A DNA stretch of 64,000 nucleotides from Primulina eburnea (GCF_022965805.1 NC_133101.1:4340001-4404000); one strand, 5' to 3'; counted from the first letter of the stretch, positions 24,120-37,339 are shown. A program made the numbers and translations. The notes: generated from the sequence alone by a model not told the origin.

Positions 24120-24673
24120 TAATGATTATATTATACTAAAAATGAGTTTATACGAAAAATGAGTTTATATTATAATATCCATTTATGAATATTATAATTA
24201 TGGAATGCGGAAAAAATATATTATATTTTTTAGGGGGGAAAATAAGAGGGGCACTTACGTAATTTCAGTATGGTTGCCAACGCCCGCTAAACACCTGAAT
24301 CAGTTGATACGAAGGGGAGGAGACTACAACAAGAAAACAGAAAATGAAGGAAGAGATGGAGAGATAGATGGAGAAATGGATATATAGGAAATCTTTCAAA
24401 TTTTCAGGAAATCTAATAAAAAAAAATCTTGAAACTTTGATTGCAACTGATTCTCTGATTCCCTCCGGTGGAGTCAGAGGATTATCCATAAATTCGTTTT
24501 TCACATTCCAAACATTACCTTCCTCTTCTCTTGTGTACATCTTGTTTATGTATTTATTGATTTTTATTGTATGTATGAGTGTATATATTTGCCAAAAGTG
24601 CAATTCTGAAACATTCCTTAAATTGGTTTTTGATTAAAAGGGGAGGGAAAAGTTGAGATTTGTTTTTCTTGAA
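24120..24673 (+). promoter_or_regulatory. Upstream region of the EDR2-like gene (promoter and 5' UTR, unresolved)
   Basis: Purine-rich sequence near 24300-24370 (GGAAGAGATGGAGAGATAGATGG) and a more balanced stretch to 24673 precede the start codon and probably hold the leader. No TATA box or start site can be fixed. Confidence 0.3.
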
Positions 24674-27600
24674 ATGGGAGAAGAATGGGAGATGAAGGGG
24701 TGGCTTTACCTGCTTCGTTTCAACCGTTTTGGGCTGCAATATTCACGTAAAAGGTACTTCATTCTTGAAGATAGTTGCCTCAGGAGCTTCAAATCAATCT
24801 CCGGTTCCGAGACAGAGGTGGGTCTTTGTTGTCGTTTTGTTCTTGGCTTTATGCCATTCTATAGCAAACATGCAAAAACATGTTTTTATTTAAGGAAATA
24901 TATGTATATGTTTTATCTATTGCGTATATCTTTGTGCCATTTATTTCAATGTTTTTATCGTGTGCTTCTTACTCGATGTTGCCACTGTGAATTGGTTTTT
25001 TCAAGATTGTGATGACTGAATTTGGGAATGCCTCCCCTTTTGTTTTGCTCTTTATGTTGGTCTATATCATTTAGTTATCACAAATTATGTAGCAATTTAT
25101 TTTCCAGTCTCAAGTAATGATGATAGTGATAATGCTACCTTCGTTATTGGAACATTTCTGTGTCCTCTCTAAATGCAAAAACTGTGCTGTGAATATGGGA
25201 TACCTCAACCCTTTTCTCATAGTGCTTTGTTATGGAAATATATGGTCTGCGGCATCACCATTTCCTTGCTTCTGAATGCGAACATGGAGTAGTTAATATT
25301 ATGTCTTGTGATTTAACCATGTATGGATTGGGCTTTCATACTTTATTACTCAAACATTATCATTGATTCCATTTGGAAAGATATGACAGTTGGAGAATGA
25401 AGCCTAGGTTATCAGTGGAATAGGTCTTTCAACAAAACATTTAAGAACTCATATTGCGAGGAGAAATTGGTGATGATTGTAAAAATATTATTAAGATTGA
25501 TTGATAATTTGAGTGACAATCCAATATTTACAGAGTGCTGATAATGGTACCAATGCAATCAAGTAATACAAATAATACTTATAACGCGGTTAATTAATAC
25601 CAAGAGTAGTTCTGACACAATTAGGTTTTTAGTTCTAGAGCTATTTTAGGTTAACTAAAAAAGTTTCTAGAAACATAATCTAGAAAATAACGAAATAGGG
25701 AACTAATAATATGAATTGGAAGATTGTTAATTGTGTGCTGCGTACCTATCCTTGGAGTGTTTGTATCCATGTATTCTTCTGCTCGAAATAACTTATGTGA
25801 TCATACATTGATTTCATGAAAGCAGCTGCCAATAGCAATATAATCTTGAAATGGACCACGTGTGTTGAAGAAAAAGATGTGTAATTTTGAAGCCATTCTC
25901 ATTCTCAAAAGGACATAAATGGACAAACTGATGAATTTTATATTATTCTGGCTAATTGATTTCTTGGAAACATATTTGATAGATAACTTACGAAAAATGT
26001 TATTTTCATGGCAACCATTCTGGTGTAAAATGAATCGGTGATTGTTGGATCAGGAGCCTCTGAGAAGTGCAATAATAGACTCCTGCGTTCGTGTCATAGA
26101 CAATGGAAGAGAGAGCCACCGCATGAAAGTATGTGATTTCACTAGTATATTCTGCTAATCTGCTTAGATACCAATGATCTACTTCATTGCTCATATGAAG
26201 TTTCTTGTGAAATACAGCTATTTTTCATTTTCACCTTAGTCAATACTTCAAATCACAATGATATGCTGAAGGTAAGCCATAACTTGTTTTAGCTTTTAAA
26301 AATAAAACATTACATGCCAATAGTAAGTGATATTAGGTGATGATATAATTCAAATACATAGTTAGGAGCAACCAGCTCCGAAGATGCCGCTAGGTGGATT
26401 CGAGCCTTACAGGATGCTGTGCTTAACTCAGTTAACAGCTTGAAATCTTGTTCCAAAAGAAAATGGCAGCCTTTCAGGTGAGTATATTTTTCTTAACCAA
26501 CATAAGCCTTGCTATGTTTTCGAAACTGAAATCTTGTAATCGGGATGCTTGGTACTTGTTACATAAATATATGGTTAAAACTTATGTCATCGTTGATCAA
26601 ACAGCTTGAGTGTTTCAAAGAGAATGAAAAATAAAAGGTGTGTTGACCTGGCTTCAGTAGCTTCCGATCATGTGAATGCGATGACATCCGATGTAATTGC
26701 ACCTTCACCATGGAAAATATTTGGCTGTCAAAATGGTACCTACCTGACTATTAGTTTTCTTAGGTGAATATTTGTATGTGTTCAGAAATTTCAGTTGATG
26801 TTCGTATGTTGTTGCCTCTTCAGGATTACGTCTCTTCAAAGAGTCAAGAGATAGAGACTCCAAACGGAAGGTAGATTTCTAGAAACGAGTTGATCATTTG
26901 TCTTAAATCTTGAATAGGTTTTTATAGCTCCTTGACAAACATCTGTATTATTACTCTCAGCATTGGGGCGATCACCCAGCCATAATGGCGGTAGGTGTCG
27001 TTGATGGTGCTTCAGAAGATGTTTTTCACACCCTTATGTCTCTTGGTACCTCAAGAACAGAGTGAGACCTCAATTACCCTTGACACAATGTTTAAGGTTT
27101 CATACACGTTTTTAATCTACTTCTAAACATTGTTCAATTATTTGTCGAGGACCTATAAGTGGGAGATACTTGTATAAACCGGCATTTTTCCCCCTAGATT
27201 TATCTTTAAACTACTATTTGCAGATGGGATTTCTGTTTCTATCAGGGCAGTGTGATTGAGCATCTTGATGGCCACACTGATATAATTTACATTCAACTTT
27301 ACAACCATTGGCTACCATGGTAAGACTAGGAACTTAGGCCAGGAATCTGTACTGGAAAATAATTAGTTTTGAACTAATATCTTTCACGTGTACAGGGAAA
27401 TGAAACGAAGAGACTTGCTGCTCAGACGTTATTGGAGAAGAGAAGAGGATGGCACATATGGTATCATTTTAACTCAGGAGGTTTATACAAACTCTATATT
27501 GTAAAGCCATTATTCTCACGCACTGTTTCTGTTGCAGTGATTCTTTACCATTCCGTGATTCACAGAAAGTGTCCGCCCCAAAATGGATATGTCCGTGCTT

Positions 27601-30438
27601 ACCTTAAAAGTAATGTATGCTTTGAGTTGCAAATTCTGAACCTTTCAATCAATAACATCACTTGTCTTGAGCTTTTTTCATAAACTCAAGACCAATACAC
27701 GTGTTACCTGTAGACAAAGAAGATGTTGTAATGGCTCGTTGAGATCCGGAAATCTTTTCTTAAAACTCTATTTTTTTCTTTCCATTTGACCATAACTATG
27801 TTGACTAGATTCAATTTTAACATTAATTAAAGAAAGCATTAAACACGTGTGTTTCCTTCTGAATTGAATAATTTGCAATTAGCCAAGAAATACAGATACT
27901 GAGTTCATTTTCTTCATAATCATGCAGGTGGTGGTTATGTGATTTCTCCTACAAAGCAAGGTAAAGAATGTGTCATAAAAAACATGCTTTCCGTGGATTG
28001 GAGGTTTTGGAAATCATATATAAGGAAAACATCTTCAAGATCTATTACTATTTGTATGCTTGGGAGAGTTGCAGGTATTGTTCTTGTCAGGTAATGAGTA
28101 TTAATTTTCTTTTCTTTCAGATTAATTGGAGAGGGTACTTTTGCAGCTTTAAGAGAATTTTTCACAGCAAAATCCGGAAATTCTAGCCATGAATGTGTAT
28201 CGAGAGAGCTGACAATAGATACGGGGATGCCTGTGAGCGACGAGGCAATCATGACAGAACTTAGCATGAATAGGGTACCATATAAAGATGAAGATGAGCC
28301 AGCAAGACAGATTTCTGGGGCTTCTAGTCTCTTTGAAATGGATGATGCGGCTGACGAGTTTTTTGATGTGCCCGAACCGATTGATGATGAGCCATTAGAG
28401 ACTGAATGGTGTTCAAACAAGAGTCCAGAATTGTGTTATGTGGTAGTTTTGAATATAACGCTCGTAATTTTAAATAATTCTGTCAAATATGAGAATTTAC
28501 TGTGTACACAATACTCCATCTATCTGAAAATATTTTGATAAAGTCATTAATGAGGCATTCAAATGCAACGTCGATTACTACCCATTTTTAATGTTTTTCG
28601 ACAATGTTTGAGTGTCTAAGCCTCAAGCATGACAATTTTTCCCTCTGAAATTTGCAGGAGTACCAGCCAAAATTATCTTCTTCTGCAAACTTTGTGAAAA
28701 AACTGCATGATCTCGCAGGTAGGGAATTGATATAGGAATGGCTTAGTTTGCTGGAAAAATATTGAAATTCTGACATTTGTAGTTCAGAAAAAGGGTTACC
28801 AGGAACTGCGAGAAATATCTTGGGATGAAAGTGTATCATCCTGTTACGGTACCACGCTTCCGAAGGATTCGACTTTTAACATGCCCTGTAGCTGGGCAGC
28901 AGCTGATGCTTCCTCGTTCCTTATTCGTGATGATAGTTATTTACAAGACCATCGAAAGGTATATTTTTTCATTATTGATTTATAAACCATGCTGCCATCA
29001 AAAATTCAGGTGAGCTACTTTTATTTTGTTTGATTTATCTGAACATGACAAGCTCTAGGTGTCTCTCAGATGAAGATAATTTGGTTTACTCAATTCTAAG
29101 ATTGAATATTTGATCGAGCACGGTCACGTCCACTCTCATTATTTACCTTGTGTACATTGATTATTCAATATGATCTTTCCACTAGCTATTAGATTACTTT
29201 TGAATTCTTAATACTCGTTTTTTTCCATCAGATCAAAGCAAAAGGGACTTTGATGGAAATGGTTGCTGCAGATTGGCTGAGATCGGACAAGCGCGAAGAT
29301 CATCTTGCTGGTCGATATGGAGGCATTGTACAGGTTTTACAATGAGAGTAAAAACAAAAACTAGCTGAATTATGGTTTCGTATAACCACTCCCTTCACTT
29401 TTAAATATGATCCGTGCAGAGATATGCGGCTCAAGGAGGACCAGAGTTCTTTTTGATCATTAATATACAGGTTACCTTTTGTTTTTGCTTATGCTTTATC
29501 CCATGTCCATGTAGAGTTCAAGAGTACTCAATGTGCTCCGTGACTGAACCAGGTTCCTGGCTCGGCCACATATAGTTTGGCCTTATATTACATGTTAAAA
29601 ACACCCCTGGAAGAGACGCCTTTGTTGGAACGCTTTGTTAATGATGATGATGCATTCAGGAATTCGAGGTTCAAGCTCATACCATATATTTCAAAGGTTG
29701 GTGAATATAGGAAGTGTTACAGATCACAAAATATGTCTTTGAATACGATTTGATATTATTAAGACTATATTTGATACATCTTCAAGGTAAATTCTCAGGG
29801 ATCTTGGATCGTAAAGCAGAGTGTCGGAAAGAAAGCTTGTCTAATAGGTCAAGTACTTGAAATCAATTATTTTCGAGGGAAAAACTACTTGGAGGTAAAA
29901 TCAACCATTTCCAGAAGATTAAAATGAATTTCACAACATAATGCTTGGATTTAAACAAGAGAATGGAGCGTTTTGTCTTGTTAATTGTATCATTTCTCTT
30001 TGCTTTTCAGCTCGATGTCGATATTGGGTCATCAACTGTGGCAAGGGGTGTGGTTGGCCTTGTTCTTGGATACTTGAATAACCTTGTCATAGAGATGGCA
30101 TTCTTGATACAGGTAAAAACCAGCATAGTCCTCAACACCTCCACCTCAACTATTGTTGTGTTAGAAATTCTTAGCATCAGACTTGATCATTTCGTCGCAT
30201 GATTAAATGGTTTTGACCTTTTACCAAGTCAACATAAATATCTGTTACGAAATATCAAAGTTAGAATCAAATTTATACGATTTTTCGTGTTTGTATCATA
30301 AAATCAAATGGTTTGGTATGGAACTTGCAGGGTAACACGGAGGACGAATTACCAGAATTTCTGCTTGGAACGTGTCGACTTAACCACTTGGACGCTTCAA
30401 AATCAGTTCCTGCTGACTCAATCAGCAGCAGCAGCTAG
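24674..30438 (+). CDS. EDR2-like protein with PH, START and DUF1336 (EDR2_C) domains
   Basis: Twenty exons: 24674-24817, 26054-26128, 26218-26271, 26362-26477, 26605-26735, 26824-26870, 26961-27061, 27224-27319, 27396-27460, 27538-27609, 27928-28074, 28147-28442, 28658-28718, 28783-28958, 29232-29333, 29420-29470, 29553-29696, 29799-29894, 30011-30112, 30331-30438; 727 aa. An N-terminal PH domain (about 5-120: GWLYLLRFNRFGLQYSRKRY, then DAARWIRALQ) is followed by a START-type lipid-binding domain (about 170-385: IMAVGVVDGASEDVF, CFYQGSVIEHLDGHTDI, DWRFWKSYI). An acidic linker then leads to a C-terminal DUF1336/EDR2_C domain (about 487-715: CSWAAADASSFLIR, GSWIVKQSVGKKACLIGQ, STVARGVVGLVLGYL). 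Relatives such as EDR2 bind phosphoinositides and act as negative regulators of defence-linked cell death; this one looks closer to the At2g28320-type branch, so that role is inference. All phases join and no defects were seen. Confidence 0.92.
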
Positions 30439-30697
30439 AAAGATGGAGTAAGTGAAAGCCTCGAGTTGATTCATGTATAGTGTTATTATTTTTGCAATGC
30501 CATCAGTTTTTTGAAGCATGGAATTAATAGTATAAGTAATCATTTTTTTCTTAAAACTTTTTCTAAAAATGGTATTTCAATGAGTTGTACGTATAGATGA
30601 ATGACATAGAAATTATATTAGAATTTATATCAACAACCCGCCAATGAAGTGTCACTCACATTGGTGGACACGGTTGATACATATATCTATATCTATA
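30439..30697 (+). other. 3' flank of the EDR2-like gene
   Basis: Probable 3' UTR and short spacer ending in an (ATCTAT)n stretch at 30681-30703. The second Helitron copy is inserted immediately after it, only about 260 bp past the stop codon. Confidence 0.4.
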
Positions 30698-33293
30698 TCT
30701 ATATACCTATAAAAGTGTGGATGATGGACAAAGTTTTTTGAGTGTGATTTTACTACATTGCCCAAAAACTATGCATTGTTTGTATTAATTGCATGGGCAT
30801 TGGTGGAAAAAATATATAAATTTTAGGGACAAATTTGGGATAATGGATTTGTAATGTATTGATTATGTATTTAATTGAGGTATTTATTTTTTTGAACTCA
30901 TTAAACACATGAGGATCATAGTGTTTTTATTTTTTTTAATAGAAAATTGTAAAATAAGAAATTTTGAAAATAATATTACATAAAAATTGAATCGATATTC
31001 GATAATAAAAAATATATTAGAAAAATAATATTTTCTTCATACATAATTCTTACAAAAAAATATTAAAAAGAATATATATTTAACTATTAGTGTAACAAAA
31101 TTTTCCTTGTAAATTTTCTACTATTATCATAAATTGTGTATTGTCAGATTAATTGCATGAAAATTACACAATCATTAAATACATAAGGATTAAAATAGTG
31201 TTTTTATTTTTTAATAAAAAATTGCAACTAAGAATCTTTGAAAATAATATTACATAAAAATTGAATAAATATTTTATAATAAAATACATTAGAGAAATAA
31301 TATTTTCTTGATACATAATTCTTAGAAAAAATATTAAAACAATAGCTTTTTTTAATTTTAAAAAATCATTAAAAATATTAAAAGAATATATATTTAACTA
31401 TTATACTTATAAAAGTGTAAAAATAATAACAAAGTTTTTCATTGTAAATTTTCTATCATCCCCTTAAATTGTGTGTTGTTAGATTAATTGCATGGAAATT
31501 TTCTACATAATTTATGGGAAATCTATGCATTAAAAATGAATATATGTTTGATAATAAAAATATATTTTTTTTAATCTATAAACCTACGTAAGTGTAGATA
31601 ATTGACAATTTTTTCAATTGTCAAAAGATAAAAATGACATCCTCATCAATACAAATCCAAAAATTCAATAAAGATATATTTGTAAATTTCTAATTGTTGT
31701 AAGTGTAAAAAGAAAATATCAATTTTTTTTATTTATTCCACCTAATATATAATTAATTAGTAGCCTAATTATTCCACATCATATATAATTAATAGTCTAA
31801 CAATTGTTAATGAATTATCACTACAATATACATTGATTGTAATAATTTATATCACTTCAAGAATAAAATGTAATTCCTAAATTAACTTTCTCAAATAATC
31901 CATCTTTATACTAAGTTTAAATATTTTATCCTTTTAATTTTCTTTCTACATGTTATTTTATTATTTTAATGCAATTTTGTAATTATATTTTAGTGTAGTT
32001 TCTAATTAAGTAATAAATTATAGTATCACATGAAGATATAAGAAAAAAATAATTATATATGCAATAGTACAATAACATAATAAGTATATAATAATATCAT
32101 AATATGAAATTTAATACTAATATATTTTATTATTTTTTAACTAAGAATTGAAAGTAAAGAATTTAATAAATTATTTATTAGAATTTATATCAATAATTAT
32201 GAATTTTAATATACTAATAATATCATAAAATACGAATCTGATAGAAAAATTAAAATAGTTAGCTATAATAAGAAGTTTAAATATTTTAGTCGCACTTATA
32301 AATATATATATTTATATATATATATAAGACAAAGTCTTTTATTGGAATCTTTTTTACAGAGGAATGTGTGACGTGTGAGTGTTTTACATCCATAAAATTC
32401 CCGTGTCTTTACTATTCACAAGTTTTTACATTTCAAACTAGGCAAAAACTTCTATGAAACGGTCTCACTGGTCGTATTTGTGAGACGGATCCCTTATTTG
32501 GATCATCCATGAAAAAGTATTACTTTTTATGCTAAGAATATTACTTTTTATTTGAATATGGGTAGGGTTGACCCGTCTCACGAATTAAGATCCGTGAGAC
32601 GGTCTCACATGAGACTAACTCTTCAAACTATATCTTGTTGTTTAGATTGTCAACTGGTTGAAAATATCATTAGAAATATTGAACCGTCTTTCACACTTTT
32701 CACGTGGTTAGTATTTATAACCGTTTGAGAAAATCTTTCAACCGTGTAAAAATGATTGAAAACAAATTTTAAAAGCAAATTTTGAGTATTATAGGTTATA
32801 TTTTATTATCAATTATTATTATTTCATTAGTTTTGATAATATTTTGACGAGTTAGTCATAAATATTTTAAATTGACAATTATTTGTCCTTAGTGTGCTTC
32901 ACTTATATAAATTATGATTTATGCATTTATAAAATCCATAATCTGGTTGATTTTTAGGTTATTATACCTTATACGTGGTTCTTTAGGTTATTATACCTTA
33001 TACGTGGTTCTTAGATATATATATTTTCAAAATTTGTTTCAATTCAATTCATTCTATATATTATGCTAATTATAATTTATTATATAACATAAAATTAACG
33101 ACTTGAATTTCAATTTGAGAAACAATTTTGAAAGTAAAATATATAAGTTCTTAATTAATTTATTCATCTAATATGACAAAAGACTAAATCAATATAAATA
33201 AAAAAAATGAATCAAATTATTTTTAAAAAAAATCAAATTTTAATTTTTATTAAATAATTAATATTTACGTGCATCGCACGTGCTTCTTGCTAG
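30698..33293 (+). mobile_element. Non-autonomous Helitron, copy B
   Basis: This begins A|TCTATATACCTATAAAAG and ends with the ACGTGC-ATC-GCACGT hairpin followed by GCTTCTTGCTAG|T, the canonical CTAG terminus. It is nearly colinear with copy A. Private features are a loss of about 25 bp after TATTTAACTATTA at about 31090, a shortened TA tract, and a ~30-bp tandem duplication of GGTTATTATACCTTATACGT at 32957-33015. It is directly abutted by copy C. Confidence 0.85.
32441..32621 (+). mobile_element. Miniature element, copy f (inside Helitron B)
   Basis: Same position and same TTCAAACTA flanks as copy b in Helitron A. It was inherited with the Helitron and is not an independent insertion. Confidence 0.85.
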
Positions 33294-35843
33294 TACCTAT
33301 AAAAATGTGCATGATGGGCAAAGTTTTTTGATTGTGATTTTACTACATTGCCCAAAAACTATGCATTGTTTGTATTAATTGCATGGGCATTGGTGGAAAA
33401 AATATATAAAATTTAGGGACAAATTTGGGATAATGGATTTGTAATGTATTGATTATGTATTTAATTGAGGTATTTATTTTTTTGAACTCATTAAACATAT
33501 GAGGATCATAGTGTTTTTATTTTTTTAATAGAAAATTGTAAAATAAGAAATTTTGGAAACAATATTACATAAAAATTGAATCGATATTCGATAATAAAAA
33601 ATATATTAGAAAAATAATATTTTCTTCCTACATAATTCTTACAAAAAATATTAAAAAAATATATATTTAACTATTATACTTATAAAAGTACAAAAAGAAT
33701 AACAAAATTTTCCTTTTAAATTTTCTACTATTCTCATAAATTGTGTATTGTTAGATTAATTGCATGAAAATTACACAATCATTAAATACATAAGGATTAA
33801 AATAATGTTTTTATTTTTTAATAAAAAATTGCAACATAAGAATCTTTGAAAATAATGTTACATAAAAATTGAATAAATATTTTATAATAAAAATACATTA
33901 GAGAAATAATATTTTCTTGATACATAATTCTTAGAAAAAATATTAAAACAATAGCTTTTTTTAATTTTAAAAAATCATTAAAAATATTAAAAGAATATAT
34001 ATTTAACTATTATACTTATAAAAGTGTAAAAATAATAACAAAGTTTTTCATTGTAAATTTTCTATCATCCCCTTAAATTGTGTGTTGTTAGATTAATTGC
34101 ATGGAAATTTTCTACATAAATTATGGGAAATCTATGCATTAAAAATGAATATATGTTTGATAATAAAAATATATTTTTTTTATCTATAAACCTACGTAAG
34201 TGTAGATAATTGACAATTTTTTCAATTGTCAAAAGATAAAAATGACATCCTCATCAATACAAATCCAAAAATTCAATAAAGATATATTTGTAAATTTCTA
34301 ATTGTTGTAAGTGTAAAAAGAAAATATCAATTTTTTTTTATTTATTCCACCTAATATATAATTAATTAGTAGCCTAATTATTCCACATCATATATAATTA
34401 ATAGTCTAACAATTGCTAATGAATTATCACTACAATATACATTGATTGTAATAATTTATATCACTTTAAGAATAAAATGTAATTCCTAAATTAACTTTCT
34501 CAAATAATCCATCTTTATACTAAGTTTAAATATTTTATCCTTTTAATTTTCTTTCTACATGTAATTTTATTATTTTAATGCAATTTTGTAATTATATTTT
34601 AGTGTAGTTTCTAATTAAGTAATAAATTATAGTATCACATGAAGATATAAGAAAAAAATAATTATATATGCAATAGTACAATAACATGATAAGTATATAA
34701 TAATATAATAATATGAAATTTAATACTAATATATTTTATTATTTTTTAACTAAGAATTGAAAGTAAAGAATTTAATAAATTATTTATTAGAATTTATATC
34801 AATAATTATGAATTTTAATATACTAATAATATCATAAAATACGAATCTGATAGAAAAATTAAAATAGTTAGCTATAATAAGAAGTTTAAATATTTTAGTC
34901 GCACTTATAAATATATATATATTTTAGTGGAATCCTTTTTACAGAGGAAGGAGTGACGTGTGAGTGTTTTACATCCATAAAATTCTCGTGTCTTTACTAT
35001 TCACAAGTTTTTACATTTCAAACTAGGCAAAAACTTGTATGAAACGGTCTCACTGGTCGTATTTGTGAGACGGATCCCTTATTTGGATCATCCATGAAAA
35101 AGTATTACTTTTTATGCTAAGAATATTACTTTTTATTTGAACATGGGTAGGGTTGACCCGTCTCACGGATTAAGATCCGTGAGACGGTCTCACATGAGAC
35201 TAACTCTTCAAACTATATCTTGTTGTTTAGATTGTCAACTGGTTGAAAATATAATTAGAAATATTGAACCGTCTTTCACACTTTTCACGTGGTTAATATT
35301 TATAATTGTTTGAGAAAATCTTTCAACCGTGTAAAAATGATTGAAAACAAATTTTAAAAGCAAATTTTGAGTATTATAGGTTATATTTTATTATCCATTA
35401 TTATTATTTCATTAGTTTTGATAATATTTTGACGAGTTAGTCATAAATATTTTAAATTGACAATTATTTGTCCTTAGTGTGCTTCACTTATATAAATTAT
35501 GATTTATGCATTTATAAAATCCATAATCTGGTTGATTTTTAGGTTATTATACCTTATACGTGGTTCTTAGATATATATATTTTCAAATTTTGTTTCAGTT
35601 CAATTCATTCTATATATTATGCTAATTATAATTTATTATATAACATAAAATTAACGACTTGAATTTCAATTTGAGAAACAATTTTGAAAGTAAAGTATAT
35701 AAGTTCTTAATTAATGTATTCGTCTAATATGACAAAAGACTAAATCAATATAAATAAAAAAATGAATCAAATTATTTTTTAAAAAATCAAATTTTAGTTT
35801 TTATTAAATAATTAATATTTACGTGCATCGCACGTGCTTCTTG
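33294..35843 (+). mobile_element. Non-autonomous Helitron, copy C, fused to copy B
   Basis: It starts at TACCTATAAAAATGTGCATGAT, directly after the CTAG of copy B, and lacks the first six bases (TCTATA) seen in copies A and B. It runs through the same internal sequence to the hairpin ACGTGC-ATC-GCACGT and CTTCTTG at 35843. The final CTAG is missing because a foldback element begins there. Its internal (TA)n-plus-spacer section is shorter than in A and B. Confidence 0.85.
35026..35206 (+). mobile_element. Miniature element, copy g (inside Helitron C)
   Basis: Same site and TTCAAACTA flanks as copies b and f. The GTGAGACGG palindromes are nearly intact. Confidence 0.85.
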
Positions 35844-35846
35844 TAT

Positions 35847-36070
35847 ATACAAAAGCAAGGAAAACAAGAAGACGAAAGATGATTACTTGGTATTTTTACA
35901 CCAAACCCAATAGAATATATACATACATAATGTATGTATATATATACATACATTAATACATACATAATGTATGTATATATATATATATATGTATGTATAT
36001 ATTCTATTGGGATTGGTGTAAAAATACCAAGTAATCATCTTTCGTCTTCTTGTTTTCCTTGCTTTTGTAT
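35847..36070 (+). mobile_element. ~224-bp near-perfect foldback element
   Basis: The left arm starts ATACAAAAGCAAGGAAAAC at 35847 and the right arm ends GTTTTCCTTGCTTTTGTAT at 36070. The arms are about 82 bp and pair with one mismatch, near AAACCCAAT against AATCCCAAT. The loop is an (ATGTATATAT)-rich stretch of about 60 bp that can itself pair. A TA or TAT duplication is possible at the borders, but the AT context makes it ambiguous. It sits where Helitron C should have its CTAG end. It has no coding capacity; it could be a Stowaway/Harbinger-type MITE or a hairpin RNA source. Confidence 0.8.
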
Positions 36071-36214
36071 TATCCAAATTTTTATTTTATGGGTCAACAC
36101 CTATAAGTACAAGAACGTGAGAATAGATCTATGGTATCCGAATTCCGAGCTTTCAAAGTACTCCCGAAATCACATTCTTTCATGCTAAACTATTGTCTTG
36201 AGCTTTAATGTTTA
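36071..36214 (+). other. Spacer between foldback element and tandem repeats
   Basis: Short mixed-composition sequence with nothing recognised. Confidence 0.3.
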
Positions 36215-36845
36215 AGTGATTCAAGTATCATTGCCGCACACAAATCCTAGTATACAAATTGATCTCCTATATATGTGTTAGAATGTAGGATCAGGCTGTT
36301 GTCAATTTACTAAAAAATATGATCACAATACAACTCAAATATTTTAAATCATACGACAATTCAAATTTCACGTTTCAATTGTTCTATTCAACAAATATAA
36401 CTATTGCATTTCATCATTTTTCTTCTGATAATTGGCCTCTTTGCAATCAATGACAATTGAACTCGTGATATTGTTCCTGATACTAATTGTAGGACTGAAC
36501 AACAATTGTCGTTTTACTAAAAAATATATCTGGTGGTAATTGTGAAACTCAAATATTTTAAATCGTACAACAGTTCAAGTATCGCGTTTCAATTGATCTA
36601 CCTAACGAAGAGAATTATTGTATCACAACTTAGAAACAAATTGGAGAGCACAAACTGATTTAATTGATCTTCTATAAATCATAACACCTAGAAGATAGGA
36701 TGAAGCGATTGTCATTTTAACAAAAACTATGATAATAATTCAACTTAAATATTTTAAATCGTAAAACAATTCGAGTATCATGTTCAATTGTTCTACCAAA
36801 CAAAAATAATTATTGTATTACATCAATCTATCTTTCAATAATTAC
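36215..36845 (+). repeat. ~205-bp diverged tandem repeat family
   Basis: Three successive units, anchored at AGGATCAGGCTG (36288), AGGACTGAACAAC (36491) and AGGATGAAGCG (36697), give spacings of about 203 and 206 bp. Each has a TTGTC.TTTTAC/AAC.AAAA stretch, CTCAAATATTTTAAATCRTA, RACAATTCAAGTATC and a GTTCTACC.AAC segment. Related pieces occur at about 38340-38465 and 43140-43400. The units are diverged, so the array is old. Confidence 0.65.
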
Positions 36846-37156
36846 AATTTTTACAATACATTAGAATCGAATATTGTAAATCTAGTCATTTATATTAGTC
36901 TCTTTAAGATTATCATCTGTATTATTAAATTTGAAATTTTTTCTACTTTTTTTTTTTTATCTTTTTTCATTTTTTGTCTTTTTTTCTACATGAACATTTT
37001 CATGTAAAGAAAAGAATAAAATTTTCAAAAAAAATTGTCAATATTATCAAAATAAAAAATGCAAGACTAAAAATAAATTTTGATAATATAATCAACTAAA
37101 ATCGTAAAAAGTAAAATAAAAACTTCTAGAAAACCTTGAGTTGGTATTACAAATTT
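36846..37156 (+). other. AT-rich spacer
   Basis: Low-complexity T- and A-rich DNA; no gene was seen. Confidence 0.4.
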
Positions 37157-37339
37157 GACAAAAACTTATGTGAGACGGTCTCACGGGTCGTATTTTGTGA
37201 GACAGATCTCTTATTTGGGTCATCCATGAAAAAGTATTACCTTTTATGCTAAGAGTATTACTTTTTACTGTGAATATCGATAATATTGACCCGTCTCATA
37301 GATTAAGATTCGTGAGACCGTCTCACAAGAGACTTAATC
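37157..37339 (+). mobile_element. Miniature element, copy h
   Basis: The element runs from GACAAAAACTTATGTGAGACGG to GAGACTTAATC, with a perfect 9-bp target duplication TACAAATTT on both sides (37148-37156 and 37340-37348). Confidence 0.85.

Noticed and set aside
17359..35843. Gene capture by the Helitrons
   Set aside because: All three copies are AT-rich throughout and no exon-like fragment could be recognised in them.
35883..36188. Tyr/Ile-rich open frames
   Set aside because: They are translations of the (ATGTATATAT) loop and arms of the foldback element.
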